DNA of 64,000 bases. Origin: Leguminivora glycinivorella (lineage: Eukaryota > Arthropoda > Insecta > Lepidoptera > Tortricidae). Below the pieces are notes generated by a model. The model ran no database searches. It saw only the letters and a program-made list of their open reading frames with translations, and had not been told where the DNA came from. The stretch covers positions 9,315,549 to 9,379,548 of the forward strand of contig NC_062990.1 in NCBI RefSeq assembly GCF_023078275.1, written 5' to 3'. The position numbers and the translations under genes were made by a program. This document shows positions 19,486 through 30,880 of the stretch, in pieces. Each line of letters opens with the position of its first letter. Positions within the stretch are counted from its first letter, which is position 1.

Positions 19486-19824
19486 AAATGGCTACTACTA
19501 CTAACCGTGAAGCGATGCCACATTGCGGCTGTCCAAAATCAAAGCCTAGCAAGTGCATTTACCGAAATTTTACAGGAGAGGCAAACAAAGATTTTGTTAA
19601 AAAAAATTAGTACCAAAGACCTTTTTCTCACAAGACTTGGTTTTATATAAAGAAGTATAACTTGCTTTATAAGACAAACTGTTGAAACTAAATGTATGTG
19701 TCTATTTAGAACTTTTATGTGCCTTACTAACAATTAATTACAAAAAAATAATAGTATTGTTTCGTCAATTACAAAACAAAAAGCTAGCAAGTGGTCTTAC
19801 TAAGTATTTTAAATGGTTAATTTT

Positions 19825-20060
19825 CGCATTATCCCAGCATTTTGCCACGGCATTTGCCACGGCTCATGAGAGCCTGGGGTCCACTTTGACAACTAATCGC
19901 AAGATTTGGCGTAGGAACTAGTTTTTACAAATGCGGCTGCCATCTTACCTTCCAACCCGAAGGGTAAGTAGGCCTTATTGGACTTAGTCCGGTTTCCTGA
20001 CGTTTTTTCCTTCACCGAAAAGGGACTAGCAAATATCAAAATGTCGTTTCGTGTCTGATC
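19825..20060 (-). mobile_element. tRNA-derived SINE, truncated copy
   Basis: It contains the reverse of the SINE body (GGGGTCCACTTTGACAACTA, AGTCCGGTTTCCTGACG) as at 50930-51160. The tRNA-like head is missing. Confidence 0.7.
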
Positions 20061-21110
20061 ACATTATAATATTTGTTTGATGGGATCATAATAACAAAAG
20101 GCAACATTATTAGACAATTAATTAAATTTTATGCATAAAACAAAAATCAGTCATCGGGTAAACAATAGGCTACTTGACCCTTTTTATAGTTTGTCTTATA
20201 GCATTACTTACTATCCAATTAACGGAAAAAAAATATCACTATATTTTATTATGGCTTATAAACCGCAAAAAAATATTTTTAAAGAATACGTTTACGTAAT
20301 ATTTCAGGCAAAAACAACATCAGCCATGTCATCTATAAATTTTCTGTGAATGAAGTCATTCAGTGCGAAAACAACACTTTCTGACAATTTAAGTACGAGG
20401 CATAAAGGTATTATGTAATGTCAGCGATTGATTTGACATGAATTCTATGAGGTCACTACACGGCCGACAGAGTTTTCGGTGGCCAAAAAAAATTTATTCA
20501 CATTTTTGAATTAAAAATACGTAGACATCGTACACATTTAATAGGTACCCAAAATATTACAGAAGACAAATATTTATTGTGCCAAATTAGATATGAGTCT
20601 AGTAGCCTATTCGCCTCCAGTTTAAAGATCATCCGAAAGGTCATTAATTGGCAATCGACTCCAAAAATCACGCCTTGTTTCTTTCAACTTTCAACTAGAG
20701 TGTCCTTTTTTTAACACGATAGTTTCATATGTAACACACGCCATATACTGCACATCAACAACCTGTTACAAGCACTAGGTACTACTGGTAGTTATTCCTT
20801 TAGGTAGATTGGAAAGGCATAATTGTTAGAACTATTTTAAGTTGCTCCCATCGTCAAATATATATAAGTAGGTTAAGTAGGTACCTACGTAAAATAGATC
20901 GCAAAAATAATGTTAAAAAGCATTCCGAATGTTAATACCTCCATCCAAGCCCCATTAAAACATCACAAATAAAAAACCACAATTCAGCACCACAAAAACT
21001 TTTGCGATCGCCACACACAATATTAAATAAGTATAATATCACGGGCTAAAACAACGAACATAATGAGAATGACTATCTAAAAGCAGCTGCTAAAATTCGT
21101 CTCCATCGAT
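20061..21110. other. Unassigned AT-rich sequence
   Basis: No coding region or clear repeat. A GAGTCTAGTAGCCTATTC motif near 20592 also occurs near 4323. Confidence 0.3.
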
Positions 21111-21262
21111 CACTTTTATTCATCATGCGTCCGCGCAGCAGCGCAAAGTACGACAAACTAGAAACTTCAGGTTGAAACTCGTTCCCTAAATTCGGATCCC
21201 GAACGGAACAAACGCGGGCGCGCGGGCGGGGGCGCGGGAACGGCGACCGTTTGAATTCAAAC
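21110..21262. other. CpG-rich patch
   Basis: A short G/C-rich block with many CpG (GGGCGCGCGGGCGGGGGCGC near 21216) in AT-rich surroundings. It could be a promoter or 5' exon, but no start signal or splice chain can be tied to it. The 64-codon minus frame over it is arginine/proline-rich and unproven. Confidence 0.35.
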
Positions 21263-21325
21263 TTCACTCATTACTGACTTGCTATGTTTTATTTATTGTT
21301 ATATTTGAATTCCTTGTTCAACCCT

Positions 21326-21664
21326 TCGGCAATTTTTAAAATTTAAAACCTAGTATGGGACAATTCCATATTCAAAAACCTAGTATGTTCCGTTTACAAA
21401 CTCAGAAACCTAGTATAGCATGCACTTACTAGGTTTTTGGACTTGAAAATGTTACTTACTAGGATTTTGATTTTGATATTTGCATGTAAGATATGCACTT
21501 GCTAGGTTTAGAGGGTTCCGTAACTTTGATTCTAATTGAGATAGAAATACAGGTGTTTTTGCATTAGACGCAGCTCAAAATTTGAGGCTGATTGATTAAA
21601 AAAACGTATTTTGACAAAAAATGTCCCTTGCTAGGTTTTGATTTTGGACAGCCGATTGCCGAAA
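21326..21664. mobile_element. Inverted-repeat element with clustered CTAG motifs
   Basis: Ends are TCGGCAAT (21326) and ATTGCCGA (21664). Near the left end AAACCTAGTA appears three times (about 21345, 21369, 21409). Towards the right the reverse TACTAGGTTT or TGCTAGGTTT appears four times. Clustered subterminal motifs facing inward are typical of transposase binding sites. No frame inside. Confidence 0.6.
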
Positions 21665-21725
21665 TATAAAAATATAATTGTAAACAAATAAGCACATAAT
21701 TATGATGTTGATATCCTGTTATCCC

Positions 21726-21998
21726 TCATCAGGGACATAGGGCTCTCAGAAGGGATTTCCATTCTTCGCAGTCCAGCGCGGCCTCCTCCAGCTCCGCCCA
21801 GCTGAGGCCAAATGATGCCGCCTCTTTTTCCACTGTGCTTCTCCAGGTGGTACGTGGGCGCCCTTGCCCTCTTTTTCCTGGAATTTTCCAGGTCAACCTT
21901 TGCTTGGATAGGTGGTTGTTTGGCCTTCGTAAAACATGACCTATCCAGTGCCATTTCCGCAGCAGAATTTCTTTGTCTAAAGGATTTTGACCAGTCAT
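21726..21998 (-). pseudogene. C-terminus of an RTE-like LINE protein
   Basis: The 89-codon frame has RKWHWIGHVLRRP, GKRGQGRPRTTWRSTVEKE and SWAELEEAALDCEEWKSLL, the very conserved C-terminal end of RTE-type retrotransposon proteins. RT and endonuclease domains are missing. The frame stops at TAA in AT-rich 3' sequence near 21726. Confidence 0.8.
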
Positions 21999-22198
21999 TT
22001 AATTTTAGTTTTTTTACCCAACAATAATGTTCCTTAACTTTTAGTTTTTTACTTGTACTTTATTATAAGTTTGTAATATTAATATTAAGATACTAGATTC
22101 TTATTCTAGACAGTTCCCATAGTCTAATATTGGAGATGGTCCGTGGCCCGTAGACTCCTACGATTCGCCGCAAACACTTGTTTACAAACACGAGGGTG

Positions 22199-22353
22199 CG
22201 TAGCCTAATGGCACAAACGCTCACAAAACGCTCACGAAACGAAACGCTAGTAGATCTATCTCTATCGCTCTTGAATATTGGCGCGACAGAGCACGACAAA
22301 CTGGCGCGGCGTTTCGTTTTCGTTTGGCGTCGGAGAAATGCTATTCGGCTACG
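22199..22353. mobile_element. Small MITE
   Basis: CGTAGCCTAATGGC at the left and GCTATTCGGCTACG at the right are imperfect inverted repeats. Inner CGAAACGAAACGC pairs with GCGTTTCGTTTTCG. The interior AGATCTATCTCTATCGCTCT is familiar from lepidopteran MITEs. Confidence 0.5.
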
Positions 22354-22915
22354 GGGCCTGGAACCTACTGGTTATTTTTAAAGTTGGGATTCGCTTTATA
22401 TATTATACTTTTGGAAGCTTAATGGTGACTACTGACTATATGGAAGTAATTAAAATATGTATATCTATATTAACGAAAAGAATCTCAAAAAAGCAATGTA
22501 CAACGTATATTCAATCGAAAATTTTCAGAAGTCTAATTGACATATAAACATTGTTGTCTATACTCCAAACGCTAATTCAAGTCCAAAAAAACTACGACAG
22601 ATACGTCAATGTCACTTAGCTGTCATAGCTGTCAATGTCACTTATGTCACTGTCAAAATACTTTTCAGAATTCGTTAACCTTTTAAATAAATACATTCTT
22701 TATAGCATATAAGAAACCCAAAATACAAAATTATACGTATGATCAAATTCGCGACTGATGATGTTGGTGATGGTGGTGATGCGTGGTTGATGTTTTTTTC
22801 CCGTCTTGTGTGTGTGTTTTTTTTTTGTTTGAAAACATATCATTATAATTAGTGGCAACGTCGGCCACAAATTATGAATCTTGGTCATTGGTATTTAGAT
22901 TAGGGGTATTTAGGG
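22354..22915. other. Unassigned sequence
   Basis: No gene recognised. It ends where the BEL/Pao fragment begins. Confidence 0.3.
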
Positions 22916-23025
22916 CTATTTAGATGTTGAGGTGCGAGTCAAATGCCATGTGGTCAATACCATCACACCTGATTTACCTCTCGAGCCAATAGATTTGAGC
23001 AAATTAGAGATACCTGATAACGTTG
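22916..23025 (+). pseudogene. BEL/Pao-type pol fragment, upstream part
   Basis: The + strand reads VEVRVKCHVVNTITPDLPLE, which I recognise as the protease-side part of a BEL/Pao polyprotein. The frame stops at the LTR-bounded insertion at 23026 and resumes, in phase, at 35012 once one copy of the duplicated GTTG is removed. It is a fragment: the sequence before 22916 is unrelated. Confidence 0.7.
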
Positions 23026-23386
23026 TGAAGGCTATGTCCCGGTCTTAAATGAAAGAACTTCTCCTTGATCTTTGTTTTATTACAATGCCAATCTCATACT
23101 GAACAGTTTGGGTTACAATCACAGTCGATATTAACAATACAATACACAAATTCCTAAAATTATCACAGCTTGGTTATACGGTTGCTTTTTCTAGTTTTTC
23201 CATAATGCCGATTATATCTTTTTTTCACGGTGACATCTGTCAAGATTTATGCGGTTCCCGCCTAATGTTTTATTTTTTTAAAAGGCCAATCTTATTCAGG
23301 CACGTTTATATCTACCGATAATTTGATAAAGGTCAGTATACATATAAAATCAATGAAAATTATGAACTCAATGTCGAAAGCTAACA
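23026..23386 (-). repeat. LTR of the ~12-kb insertion (3' copy in minus orientation)
   Basis: About 361 bp, TG...CA ends (TGAAGGCTATG ... AAAGCTAACA), nearly identical to 34650-35011. On the minus strand it has a TATA-like GATATAAACG and a later AATAAAA before the end, the order expected in an LTR. Confidence 0.8.
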
Positions 23387-25049
23387 ACTCGGCCTTCCTG
23401 TGTAAGCGAGGCCCTTCGCTTAGGACCAGTTGCATCACCCGCAGACAACAGCTAGCAGGCACATCAACGTCTCGCAGCAGAAGTCTATGGACATTACCAT
23501 ACAAAAATATTACAAACGTTTAATTCGTTAACAGACGGATTGGTGCAACCGATCCCTAGGTTGTTGACATAACACAAACCTACTTCCTATGCCTACTAGT
23601 TCAACAGTGGTAATGATAACATATCATTGAACATTGCTTGTAATGATAACATAACTTCAATAAAAGTTACGAGTTTCAACAATAGAAAACTATTCAAAAA
23701 CATAAATTAACAACAAATAAATCAAAAGCTGCATGTTTCAGACAATAATCATTCGTCTGATACAACGGTAATGGTAACATACCTAATCCTCCAGGTGTTG
23801 ACATGCTTGTTAATGATAACACAACTACAATAAAATTTACGAGTTTTGACAATAGCAAACTTATCAATAACATCAATAATAACAATAAAAAAAATCAAAG
23901 GCTCCATTTTTCAGACAATAATAATACGACTATACAACAGTAACAGGAAGAGTGCAATAAGTACATCGGCCATCCTCGTTGTTAAGCGAGTCCCTTCGCC
24001 TTGAGCATTTCTCAGTGTCACGACTGGAACTACGAGTATCAACTATCAATTAGATAATATGCTTAGAGATCAGCGATAAAAAAAAACAATGAATTTGTAC
24101 CTCCTTATTAAATTTTGCACCTATAGGCATACCAACATTGTCATTCAATTTTACATTAACAAACAAAAATAGATCATAAGATATAACAAAACCGATAGTC
24201 GTATGGAATAATAATTTAATCCGAAACACAACAAGAAATTTAATCCAATAAACTTAACATGTATAGCGTAACTACTGTCATAGAGTATATATAAAAAAAA
24301 AACATCTTTATTCAGTTGATTGGCCAAAAATCGAACAAAATGCTCAGATCACACATTTAACATCCATTATATTTCAAATAACGTTGCCAGTATCTGTTTT
24401 CCATACAGTCTTGTACAAACACACAAGAAATATCCGTGGGTCACAAACGACTTAATAATAAAAAAAAACTTCTCGTCCAGTTAATTGAAATCGCTCAAAA
24501 ACACCCGCATAGTAATGAGATATTGAAACTAATTATATCACAATCAAAATATTAATAATTTAAACAATCTCTATCACACGCACATCGCACAACGCGAATA
24601 CTACGCTAAAACGTTACAAAGTAGTGGTTATCAACTAAACACTCTCTGGAAAATCGTAAACACCGTCACGACACGCGTCTCCAGCAAGTGACAATGCAAT
24701 CTGGACTCGTTAAAAGATAGCCGGGACGAACAATACACATCGCGGAACCGGTTAGCTAAGATATCAATATTTTTTTTTTATCTGCTGCAAATACTGCAAA
24801 TGCACCTATCGCTCGCCCGGAACTGACTAATGAAGTACCTCTTACACATTCGTGCACCTCAAGTCCCGTTTCCGTTAAGTTATCGGTCTCGGTTTACCTT
24901 TGATGAGTTGTATAAAATCATATAGCGACAAATATTGTTACAAGAAAAACACCTGTGGTATATATGTATATGATACCTCAACTATGTTGCTAATGCTCAA
25001 AGTTGGACTACCTAGGCATAGTTCAGTTAACTAACATTTTTTATTATCA
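23387..25049. other. Non-coding interior of the 12-kb LTR element
   Basis: AT-rich, no gene. A ~180-bp duplication is seen at about 23625-23750 and 23800-23930 (AATGATAACA..ACTTCAATAAAA..TTACGAGTTT..CAATAG, ending TTTCAGACAATAAT). CGGCCTTCCT...AAGCGAGGCCCTTCGC near 23390 has a relative near 23970. Confidence 0.5.
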
Positions 25050-25870
25050 AAGTAGGTATTTACCCACCATACTTAAAAATGTAACAGTCGTTCCCGTTTA
25101 TAAAGGAAAAAGTCAGAAAGATGAGTTGAGGAACTATACCTAGGCCAATAAGTATAATTCCCACTATGGCCAAAGTTTTAAAAGCGGGAGTGAGTAATCG
25201 GCCGCATAACTTTTTAGAAAAGTTTCAATTAATACACACAAAACAATTTGCCTATCGACGAAATCGCTCATGTGTCTCAATTATTAAAGAGAACCATTTA
25301 CATGTAAGCATTGTCGTTTGCGACATGACGAATGCTTTTGACCTTTGCGATCACAACGTCCTAATCAAAAAGTTTGAGCACCACGGTCCAGGTGCCTCTG
25401 TTTTAAAGTTCATGGCCGATTTCTTACAGGAAATACAGCAATCCGTTGTAATAAATAGTGGTTCGGTAAAATCTGACTGTGGTTCTGTAGATATTGGGAT
25501 CCCCTAGGGCTCGTCCATGGCCCAATCTATGCTTTCTAATACAAATGTATGTTTTTGCTGACGACATACTAACTGCTCCGAACAACGATAGCTTCAAGAC
25601 GTCAATCACCCGTGACGTACATAAACTCCTAGTACATTGGTTTCGTTAATGGGCTCGTCCTTAAATGTATCAATAACTCAGGTTCTCCACTTTAACCTAG
25701 GAAGGAGACCGCCAGTAGTTACCATGAACAACACAATCCTTCCGCACGTCACCTCTGCCAAATTTTGAGCGTTACCCTCGACCAATTGCTAAAATGGGAC
25801 ACCCAAACTGAATTAGTATGCACGCACTAAGTTAGCAGGAATCTGTTTCGCACCCAAAATACTGACCTTG
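25050..25870 (+). pseudogene. Degenerate LINE reverse transcriptase, first part
   Basis: The frame reads through RT blocks with stops and shifts: VTVVPVYKGKSQKDELRNY, ISIIPTMAKVLKAG, CDMTNAFDLCDHNVL, ADDIL and a LSVTLDQLLKWDTQTEL block. The first catalytic aspartate region and ADD are recognisable. It is interrupted at about 25870 by a second LINE and resumes at about 26585. Confidence 0.75.
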
Positions 25871-25889
25871 TTCTTCCTCAAGCACAAAC

Positions 25890-26310
25890 ATATAATAATA
25901 TAATATAAGCTTTTATTTTCTTGATAAATATTTACAGTTATGTTTTTTTTTATCTTCTTCATCATCTTCATAAGGACCACCCTGAACGGTAAAGCCTCCT
26001 CCAATGCTTTCCAGCATTCTCTTCCTTTTGCTACTTCTGGCCAGCTGTAGCCTACTATTTTTTTTTATGCCGTCGCTCCATCTTATGAGTGGTTTTCCAC
26101 TTCTTCTCTTTCCCTGGGTTAGCCACTCGCTTACCACATTTGGCCAGTGTCCGTCCTCGGTTCCTTGCGTGTCCGGCCTATCTCCATTTAAAGCGTAATA
26201 CCTGCTTAACTGCTCATTTGCCCCGGTCCTCTTTCGAACGTTTATTTTTTTATTCCATCTTCCAGTCTCAGTCCTAGGTAGCCTCCTTGAACTCCTCCCT
26301 GACATGCTTT
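25890..26310 (-). pseudogene. C-terminus of an RTE-like LINE nested in the preceding LINE
   Basis: A 130-codon frame with GDRPDTQGTEDGHWPNVV, SEWLTQGKRRSGKPLIRWSD and KRKRMLESIGGGFTVQGGP. This WLTQGKRR..GKPLIRW region is the conserved C-terminal end of an RTE-like protein. Its 3' tail points to about 25890. It separates the two parts of the + strand LINE. Confidence 0.7.
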
Positions 26311-26584
26311 TATTCTCCTAAATGTTTCTCTCCTAGTGGGCCAGGTTTGGCATGCATATATAAGGCAGGGTAATAAATAGGCAAATTTCCATTGCTTTAG
26401 TCTTCATTTTTGTTTTGTAGACATTTTTACCTTTGAAATTTCCTTTAATGACCAATACTTGTTCCATGTTCGATTTACTCTTCTTTCAATTTCTTTTTCT
26501 AAGTCTTGTTTAAATGAAATTAAAGTGTCCTCAGGTAGATGTAGTCCTCTATGGTCCTCTACATACTCTAGGGGTGTCTAGGAG

Positions 26585-27060
26585 TCCAGCATAATTCTGC
26601 AGCAGCAGTACGAAGTAGTTATTTTGTCCTTTTCCATTCTGTGCCAAACTAGTCTAGAATTTCAGAGGCGTCGTCGCTGACCGGCATGGTGTCCTCGTGT
26701 TGCAGAAGCGAGCTATAAGAATAATAGCCAACTCGCCCTCCGGTTTGCCAGCTCGACAACTATTTATATATCATTATGAACCATGACATTACCATCGCAA
26801 TATATTTTTAACATTTTAAAGCTCGTAAGAACCCACATTGACATATTTCCACACAGAGTCGTCAACTTGAGACGCTTAAGGAACAGGAATAGGGGCGTGG
26901 CAAAAACATCCAACTTCAGACTGACCAAATCTACCAAAAGGACATATTATACCGTTGGCCCAAAAATTTACAATTGGATCCCCGAACAAATAACTGCTTT
27001 ATCCAATGAAAATGCATCACACAATAAATTGAAATACGGAACCCTACAAATGACTAATTG
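26585..27060 (+). pseudogene. Degenerate LINE reverse transcriptase, C-terminal part
   Basis: After the nested RTE copy the + strand resumes with VLQKRAIRIIANSPS-like sequence (about 26695) and the 92-codon frame 26783-27061 with YYTVGPKIYNWIPEQI. It continues the order of 25050-25870, so the nested element split one ORF2. Confidence 0.65.
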
Positions 27061-28240
27061 ATCATGCCATGATATTATTAATGAATTGTTTGAAATGTAA
27101 CACAACATTGTCAACGCGACAATCTAAATATGAAAATTGAATAGTATGATAGAGTTATCAACTTATCATATTCGAATGCATCGCCATCTATTATTAAGGT
27201 TCCTTATAACACACAAAGCACGTGCACCCTTTTGACATGGAATGTCACATATTTATGACGGGACTTTTAATTAGGTTTATTTTTCACTCAGAATCCGAGC
27301 CTAATACAACCAAATTACAATCATCATGTGTAAAAGCCTCCAAGCGCGAACACCATCCAGAACATTAGCACATTAAAAGATCAAATGCAATTTTTCAACC
27401 TCTGTGTGATCTGTGTAAGAATGTCCTATAATATTTATTTATTTATTTATTATTATTTATCAACACCCATCTCTCCAAGAAATCACAGCCAATTAAATAC
27501 AACTAACCATACGTAGAACGCCTTTCGCTAGTTTGCAGATGGTACAGCGACATCTAGCGAAATACTTACACCCAGCCAACCAGTTTGCAGCGGTAAATGG
27601 TAATAGTGACGTCTAGTAACAACTTGCACCACGGTATATATTTGTACGCGTCAGTTTTGCGTTCAATTGCCCTTCACGCCCTCTATCGTTCACTTTCCTA
27701 AACATATCCTAAGTACATTGGACTTACTATTTCCTTTGACTGAAATCACCGCGAGCACCGACACCTTACAAATTTCACAAATACGTCCTATCACTAGTAG
27801 TTGTTTGAGTTTCATTCCTTTAATCAGTGTTTTTATTTCTATGGCAATAAATTTCAAGATATCGTATCTTTTCACATGATGTTTTACTTTCCTTACTAAA
27901 ATTACATATATGAAAGAAGTTTATCATAGTCTTCTCGACAAGGAAAGGAAATCCCATGTAAATAAAAAGGTGGATAATCCTTGATAACAAGTCTTAGCTA
28001 CCCTATAGGATAACTTATGTTTGTCTGAACTCTTGACCTTGTCAAGAATACTAAGGAATTGATTTAATATAACACTATACTTGATCCGCGACATCATTTC
28101 CTAAGTTGAGGTGATGAACTGCCACCAGACCCAGATGATGTTGAAAAATAGTCCCTCAACCTCCAGTGCTCACTTCTCCAACCTTCCTTATAAGAGTTGC
28201 TCCAAACAAAACCAAGAAACCACTCGTCCTAAAATCTTGA
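27061..28240. other. Unassigned sequence
   Basis: No gene. A short (TTTA)n run lies near 27430-27450. TACAGCGACATCTAGCGAAA near 27543 is a motif common in lepidopteran repeats. Confidence 0.3.
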
Positions 28241-28244
28241 AACC

Positions 28245-28665
28245 ATTTGTGTTCTCCATCCTTGAACCCAAAGCAGTCCTTAAATCATGGCCGTGTCCTC
28301 AACCTGCCTGATGTCTCAGCCTAACACCACAGCTAAGACCTACAGCATTAATCTGTGCCGGGTTCTCCATCCCTGAACCCAACACACTCCTTAAATCATG
28401 ACCGTATCCTTGACCTCCCTGATGCCATAGCCTAACACCACAGCTAAGACAATCAGCATTAATTTGTGCCGGGTTCTCCATCCTTGAACCCAATGCACTC
28501 CTTAAATCATGACCGTATCCTTGACCTCCCTGATGTCTTAGCCTAAAGCCTCAGCTAAGACCATCATCAGCATTAATTTGTGCCGGGTTCTTCATCCTTG
28601 ATTCATGGCCTGGACCTCTCTGCTGTTTTATCCTAGTGCAGCAGCTAAGTTCATCAGCATTAATT
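28245..28665 (+). repeat. 111-bp minisatellite, about 3.5 units
   Basis: TGAACCCAA...TCCTTAAATCATG..CGT starts at 28261, 28372, 28483 and, diverged, 28597. Each unit also has CACAGCTAAGAC and AGCATTAAT. The unit is divisible by three, which explains short frames. Confidence 0.9.
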
Positions 28666-29507
28666 GCTAGCTGTACTGATCCTCCTCCTCAATCAGTACC
28701 ACCATCCAATCTGCAAATTATAATTATACATTAAGATTATTGTATGTTAGATAAGCTTTATTTTAAATTCCCCTTTTATTACCTCTTCCTCCTTCTTATT
28801 TATAGTACCTAAATATTCACTTCCTCCTTTAACCACATTACCTATGTAAAACAATTTTATGTAGAATTTCAAGTATATTAGATGTGTAATATACAGGAAA
28901 ACTTTTTCAATATGTTTTTGTACATGTAACAAAAAAACATGGATCACTAGTGTTGAGACAAACAACACATGTCACCGGCCACCTCCTTAGTCCAGAGCTG
29001 TCACTATTATGGTTTGTTTTTCTTTATTTATATACAACACCCTGATCCTTAGCTTAACATCCTCATAATTTACCATCATTGATTTCTTGCTATACCTTGT
29101 AGTCATACTTTAAATGTAGTAGCTTAGACAGAAATCCAACACCAATGACTAAATAAACTGTCAATGTCAAAAGATTAATACATTCCTAGTCTGATACACA
29201 AAAACAACAATGTTGAACTTAATGTTAATTAAAGTTCATCTCCATCAACTTCATCCTGAATAGATGAGCTCCAAAAAGGCATGTGACTTTCAAGCAACTG
29301 GCATTTGAGCACACTAAACAAAAGTAAACGGTAAAAGAATTGAAAGCCAATAAAATGATTATGATGTCACTTGACTTCAAAGCACAAAATGAAATATTTA
29401 CACTAAACTGAAATATGGCAGTGAAACTAGTTCTGAAATAATTATCATTACTGAATAAGTTAGACATCATTAGTATTTATTCCAAAAAAGAAATTATCCC
29501 ATGTGTT
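28666..29507. other. Unassigned AT-rich sequence left of the Gypsy element
   Basis: No coding region recognised. Confidence 0.3.
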
Positions 29508-30276
29508 TGTGATGTTCTGCCTGCGCAGGACTCACATATCCTCCGTGCCTGATGGGCCTGGGAGGTTTTACCGAGCTAGTCTCAGATGTGGGAGAAAGGG
29601 GGTGCAAGGCGAATAGATAGAAACACCGGTTTCACTTAACTAATCGGGCTTTTATGCCGTTTATTCACACACACAAAATAACCTTAATACTATCGCGGTA
29701 ACGCGGCTTATCCTATGCGATATCTAACCTTCCCCGGCCGGCCGGGGTTAAACGGAATCAATCTAGGGCGCGCCGGAAGGGCCTACAACTACAGGGACCT
29801 ATCGAGGGTCAGGAGGTAGGAACCGTAACCCGGCCTAGGCGCGTAATGGCCACCCCGGCCCTGATCACGGGGGAGATAAAATAAGGAAGGAGGGTTTCAT
29901 TGGGTAGGAATCGTAACCCGGCCTAGGCGCGTAATGGCCACCCCGGCCCTGATCACGGGAGAGATAGGATATAGGTAACCCGGCCTAGGCGCGTAATGGT
30001 CACCCCGGCCCTGGTTTGGGAATTCACTGGTGATCGGATATCAACCCGGCCTAGGCGCGTAATGGACACCCCGGCCTTGGTTGTTGGAGGATAAGTGGAT
30101 GGGAGCGTCGCCGTGAAGCGACGGGGACGGAAAAGGGCAGCTGCACTGGCTGCGCGCACTTAAATATGGTCGGCCGGCGATCCCCTCCACTGCGCCGTGC
30201 GCTGCCGGTGGGCTCGATTCCGCGCGGGGCGCGCCGCTGTGATGACATGGCGCGCTGGTGACATAGCTATGTCACA
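29508..30276 (-). repeat. Gypsy 3' LTR
   Basis: 769 bp, TG...CA. It holds four copies of AACCCGGCCTAGGCGCGTAA (29827, 29915, 29977, 30043), each followed by TGG.CACCCCGGCC, an unusual G/C-rich internal repeat that may bind a regulator. The same four occur in the other LTR. Confidence 0.95.
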
Positions 30277-30292
30277 TACCCCCTCTTCATCT
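30277..30292 (-). other. Polypurine tract next to the Gypsy 3' LTR
   Basis: On the minus strand ATGAAGAGGGGGTA sits directly before the LTR start, the place where plus-strand DNA synthesis is primed. Confidence 0.8.
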
Positions 30293-30880
30293 GGAGATTT
30301 TTACCTGGGGAAAAATCACCGTTAATCTAGATCTTGGCATTTGAAATTTGGGGGCCCTATTGGTCCCCTTTATATGTTGATAGTGATAGTTTATATGTAG
30401 ATAGGTAACTATGTAGGTAAGTTATGTTTCTGAAAATTAGGTATGACTTCTAATATTTGCTTTACTAGTAAGCGACGCATGTATACGTTTACTTGGTATT
30501 TCGTTGTGGGTATACTTATAATTAAGAATTGACATTAAGTCGGTGACGGTAGTTAAAACAAAACTATTTACTTTTTAAATAAGGATAGGTACATTTCGGT
30601 TGAACCACTCGTGATGCGATATCGATTCGTTTCTAAACTTTAGTTATTTGTTTACTGTGATAACTTTTATTGAGGTAAATATCCAAATATTTTCCTTAAC
30701 CTAACTGCAAAAATATGATTTCGAGGTTTTGTGTTATTTGCTGGTTGCATCGGTGGTGTAAATTCTCCATGTGTTGCACTGTCCTGGAGACGCTTCGGTT
30801 TCTGTTTTAGGTATTTTGAACCTTTTCGTAAGTTGCGTCTTATTTGTAACTCGTTACGGTCCGTTTTATCTTGTCGCTGG

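Noticed and set aside
19142..19504. 120-codon + strand frame
   Set aside because: Shadow of the minus-strand LINE C-terminal frame at 19129-19485.
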